Positions 61,788 through 64,000 of a stretch of DNA of 64,000 nt are shown piece by piece. The first letter of the stretch is position 1, and each line of letters begins with the position of its first letter. The position numbers and the translations under genes are program-made. Source of the DNA: Scytonema millei VB511283 (GTDB lineage: Bacteria; Cyanobacteriota; Cyanobacteriia; Cyanobacteriales; Chroococcidiopsidaceae); NCBI RefSeq assembly GCF_000817735.3, contig NZ_JTJC03000001.1:1127336-1191335 (forward strand), in the 5' to 3' direction. The notes beneath the pieces are model-generated. The model saw nothing but the letters and a program-made list of their open reading frames with translations, had not been told where the DNA came from and ran no database searches.

Positions 61788-62606
61788 ATGTTACAAAAAC
61801 TAGAGCAGTTAAAGGCTTTGTTTGCTCAGATGGAACGGGCGTTGATTGCCTATTCTGGGGGTGTGGATAGCACTTTAGTCGCTAAGATTGCTACTGATGT
61901 TTTGGGCGATCGCGCGATCGCGGTTACGGCTGTTTCTCCTTCCTTGTTGCCAGAAGAATTGGAAGATGCCCAAGTTCAAGCAGCACAAATCGGAATTGTC
62001 CATAAAATTATTCAAACGCATGAAATGGACAATCCAAATTACACTTCCAATCCCGTAAATCGCTGCTATTTCTGTAAAAGCGAGTTACACGATACGCTCA
62101 AACCCTTGGCAAAGGAATGGGGATACCCTTATATCGTCGATGGGGTGAACGCTGACGATTTGCGCGATTATCGCCCAGGTATTCAGGCGGCGAAAGAACG
62201 CGGCGTGCGATCGCCTCTGGCAGAAATGGGAGTGACAAAAGCTGAAGTCCGGCAATTATCGCAACAATTGGGTTTGTCTTGGTGGGATAAACCAGCCCAA
62301 CCCTGTCTCAGTTCCCGCTTTCCCTATGGCGAAGAAATTACTGTATCTAAGCTACAGCGGGTAGGCAGGGCAGAAATTTATTTACGCAAGTTGGGATGGC
62401 AAAATTTAAGGGTGCGATCGGAGGGAGATACGGCAAGAATTGAGTTAATGCCAGATCTAATTAAAGATTTTGTCGCTCAGACAGATTTAGTGGCGCTAAC
62501 TGCGGCATTTCAAAGTTATGGTTTTGTCTATGTCACGCTCGATCTAGAAGGTTATCGGAGTGGCAAGCTCAATCAAGTTTTGTCTGCTCCAATGGCTTCA
62601 AGGTAA
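61788..62606 (+). CDS. larE: ATP-dependent sulfur transferase LarE-like
   Basis: 272-residue PP-loop ATPase: AYSGGVDSTLVAKIA (22-36), Cys93 and Cys96 in NRCYFCKSE, and Cys173 in QPCLSSRFPYG, the position of the sacrificial cysteine in Lactobacillus LarE. LarE thiolates the pyridinium carrier for the nickel-pincer cofactor of lactate racemase. Three cysteines resemble the Fe-S-type LarE members that do not destroy their own cysteine. No larA, larB or larC is in the window. The last 34 bases overlap the convergent glycosyltransferase gene. Confidence 0.88.
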   Translation: MLQKLEQLKALFAQMERALIAYSGGVDSTLVAKIATDVLGDRAIAVTAVSPSLLPEELEDAQVQAAQIGIVHKIIQTHEMDNPNYTSNPVNRCYFCKSELHDTLKPLAKEWGYPYIVDGVNADDLRDYRPGIQAAKERGVRSPLAEMGVTKAEVRQLSQQLGLSWWDKPAQPCLSSRFPYGEEITVSKLQRVGRAEIYLRKLGWQNLRVRSEGDTARIELMPDLIKDFVAQTDLVALTAAFQSYGFVYVTLDLEGYRSGKLNQVLSAPMASR

Positions 62607-63808
62607 ATATTTCTCAGCTTTGCCGCGTAGCGATCGATGGAATGATGTTCGATAATTCTAGAGATTGAATTTTGAGATTTCTCTAGGATTATCGCGCGAT
62701 TGGCAAATATCTCATGTACTACTTGTTCGATTCTCTCACAAATTAATTTGCTAATGACGTATCTATCTTCTTTTGTCGTGTAAATTGCTTCTCCTAAACT
62801 ATTTTTAGGAACCGCGATCGTCCACCCTACACGATCGTTATTAATTTCTGGTAAAGCTCTGACGTTAGTTGTAATAACAGGACACCCTGCTGCTTGAAAT
62901 TCCAAAACAGAGTAGCCATACGTATCAGCATAGGTTGGTAATAAACCAATATGCGACTTTTTCATCAACTCAATAACTTCGTGATTGGGTAATTGGGGAA
63001 AATAGTTAATCCAGTCAGAGTGTTCAATTAAATGCTTGACTTTTTCAAGATCAGATGGTGTTTCTTTAGTAGCATAATTGTCAATATTAAGAGAGCTAAC
63101 AACTGTTAACTCAAGATTGTAATTATACTTATCCTTCAAATTTTTTAATGTCTGAATAATTTCTTGTCCTCCTTTACGAAAGAAAGATGAACCGACAAAC
63201 ATAAAGGTTATCTTGTCATCCAGGCTCAAATCTTTATCTGCATATTTAGAGACAAATACTCTTTGCGGCGGATGCATAACTATCAATTTGCTTTCTATGT
63301 TTTCTTGATATTCAGAAAATTCTTTTAGCAGCTTTTTTTGCATGTTAGCATTGCAATCAGACATGGCAATAATCCGCCGACAAGCATCGCGAGAAAGTGC
63401 TTGAAACGCCTTGTGCATTTTGGTTTCACTTTTCAGAGCCGAAAAATCGAGTTCTAAGTTGCGATCGCTCGGACATGAAAGCAAGCAAGACAATCTTGGT
63501 AGAAACGTTTCAAATGTCGTAATCCAGGGAGTAGAACCATAACTGATAGTATTGAAAAAATGTAAAAGACTAACTCGATTCAGATCGAAATCATAGAACT
63601 GATTATAGGAGTCAATTAGAGAAAATATCTGGCGGTTGGCAAGCCGATTGAATAGACTGGCAAGCCTCTGTTTCAAGATAAAAATATCGCGAACTTTCTT
63701 ATATTCAACATCGGGAACTATGTTAATAATATTTCTTTTCTCTGGATAGGCATCGAATTTATAGCCGATCGGCACAATCGTCTGCTCCTCTTGACTGGGG
63801 TGACGCAA
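62573..63808 (-). CDS. GT4-type glycosyltransferase
   Basis: 411 residues with a C-terminal glycosyltransferase group 1 domain: ITFMFVGSSFFRKGG, LPNHEVIELMKKSHIGLLPTYADTYGYSVLEFQAAGCPVITTNV, with the Glu of SVLEFQ acting in nucleotide-sugar binding. N-terminal half has GYKFDAYPEKRN and a long helical region. The start is uncertain: TTG at 63808, or GTG at 63775 which would begin VPIGYKFDAYPEK. Acceptor and donor unknown; probably exopolysaccharide or glycolipid. Its 3' end overlaps larE by 34 bases on the other strand. Confidence 0.82.
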   Translation of the reverse strand: MRHPSQEEQTIVPIGYKFDAYPEKRNIINIVPDVEYKKVRDIFILKQRLASLFNRLANRQIFSLIDSYNQFYDFDLNRVSLLHFFNTISYGSTPWITTFETFLPRLSCLLSCPSDRNLELDFSALKSETKMHKAFQALSRDACRRIIAMSDCNANMQKKLLKEFSEYQENIESKLIVMHPPQRVFVSKYADKDLSLDDKITFMFVGSSFFRKGGQEIIQTLKNLKDKYNYNLELTVVSSLNIDNYATKETPSDLEKVKHLIEHSDWINYFPQLPNHEVIELMKKSHIGLLPTYADTYGYSVLEFQAAGCPVITTNVRALPEINNDRVGWTIAVPKNSLGEAIYTTKEDRYVISKLICERIEQVVHEIFANRAIILEKSQNSISRIIEHHSIDRYAAKLRNIYLEAIGADKT

Positions 63809-63844
63809 TTACGACAATATAATATAGTCTTACAGCAAGACTCG

Positions 63845-63890
63845 GCGATTAAAATCGCAGCTACACAAACTAAGTTCGCCTGCGCGGACT
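63845..63890. repeat. Dispersed cyanobacterial palindrome near the window end
   Basis: Hairpin GCGATT-AA-AATCGC (63845-63858), then GCTACACAAAC and hairpin AGTTCGC-CTGC-GCGGACT (63873-63890, one G-T pair). A known-looking double-palindrome repeat. The remaining 110 bases to 64000 show no gene. Confidence 0.65.
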
Positions 63891-64000
63891 AGTCAAGATC
63901 TTGGTTTTTGACTCGCACAGGCGGGTTGTGTCTGTATGGTTGCAATTTGTAGTTGTCAGATGTCGATCTGCTTTAGCGGCTTTAGATGCTAGGCAATAAA

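Overview
The window is chromosomal DNA from a cyanobacterium. The evidence is the very frequent GCGATCGC (HIP1) octamer, a psaX photosystem I subunit gene, solanesyl diphosphate synthase, an NhaS3-type antiporter, AMIN-domain amidase, pentapeptide-repeat lumen-type protein, a DUF92/VTE6-like membrane protein and the two-gene bypass that closes the cyanobacterial TCA cycle. Many heptameric short tandem repeats (runs of GTCAACC, TTATCAG, GGGAGCA, GTCGTAA) and palindromic dispersed repeats fit a large-genome lineage. A Chroococcidiopsis-like organism is my guess; the window has no rRNA to test it. I see no phage, transposase, CRISPR array, tRNA or rRNA.

Layout. 1-8.9 kb: end of a TPR protein, an MtfA-type peptidase, a translationally coupled signalling pair (Cache hybrid histidine kinase plus REC-GGDEF-EAL), an N-terminally truncated sodium/solute symporter, and ilvA. 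8.9-16.9 kb: a very large alpha-2-macroglobulin-like lipoprotein, an unknown gene bracketed by a perfect 17-bp inverted repeat, then a decayed cluster of antitoxin-like genes. 17-20.1 kb: 2-oxoglutarate decarboxylase and succinate-semialdehyde dehydrogenase. 20.7-23.3 kb: a duplicated module, each copy made of a conserved structured leader, a stand-alone receiver protein and a convergent DUF2294 gene. 23.4-31.8 kb: dehydrogenase, WD40 serine/threonine kinase, FAD oxidoreductase, DUF92 protein, VOC protein, a broken amine oxidase and a universal stress protein. 32-42 kb: secreted metalloprotease, queA, YraN, pentapeptide protein, NADPH-dependent alcohol dehydrogenase, dnaG and a methyltransferase. 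42-46 kb: an AAA+ DUF815 protein downstream of an unusual cNMP-binding/enhancer-binding-AAA+/polyferredoxin fusion. 46-52 kb: sds, murI and an amiC-type amidase with two small membrane ORFs. 52-64 kb: Na+/H+ antiporter, receiver protein, lipA, psaX, a LivH-type permease, two orphan sensor kinases, larE and a glycosyltransferase.

The genes form several small housekeeping and signalling units rather than one system. The points most worth pursuing are the duplicated leader/receiver/DUF2294 module, the AAA+/polyferredoxin fusion, and the recurrent in-frame presence of short dispersed repeats inside otherwise conserved proteins (queA, YraN, FAD oxidoreductase, metalloprotease, sensor kinase, polyferredoxin). 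Degradation is also visible: a truncated symporter, a frameshifted amine oxidase and an antitoxin graveyard. Family assignments rest on motifs I could read directly and on recall of the families; no database search was run.
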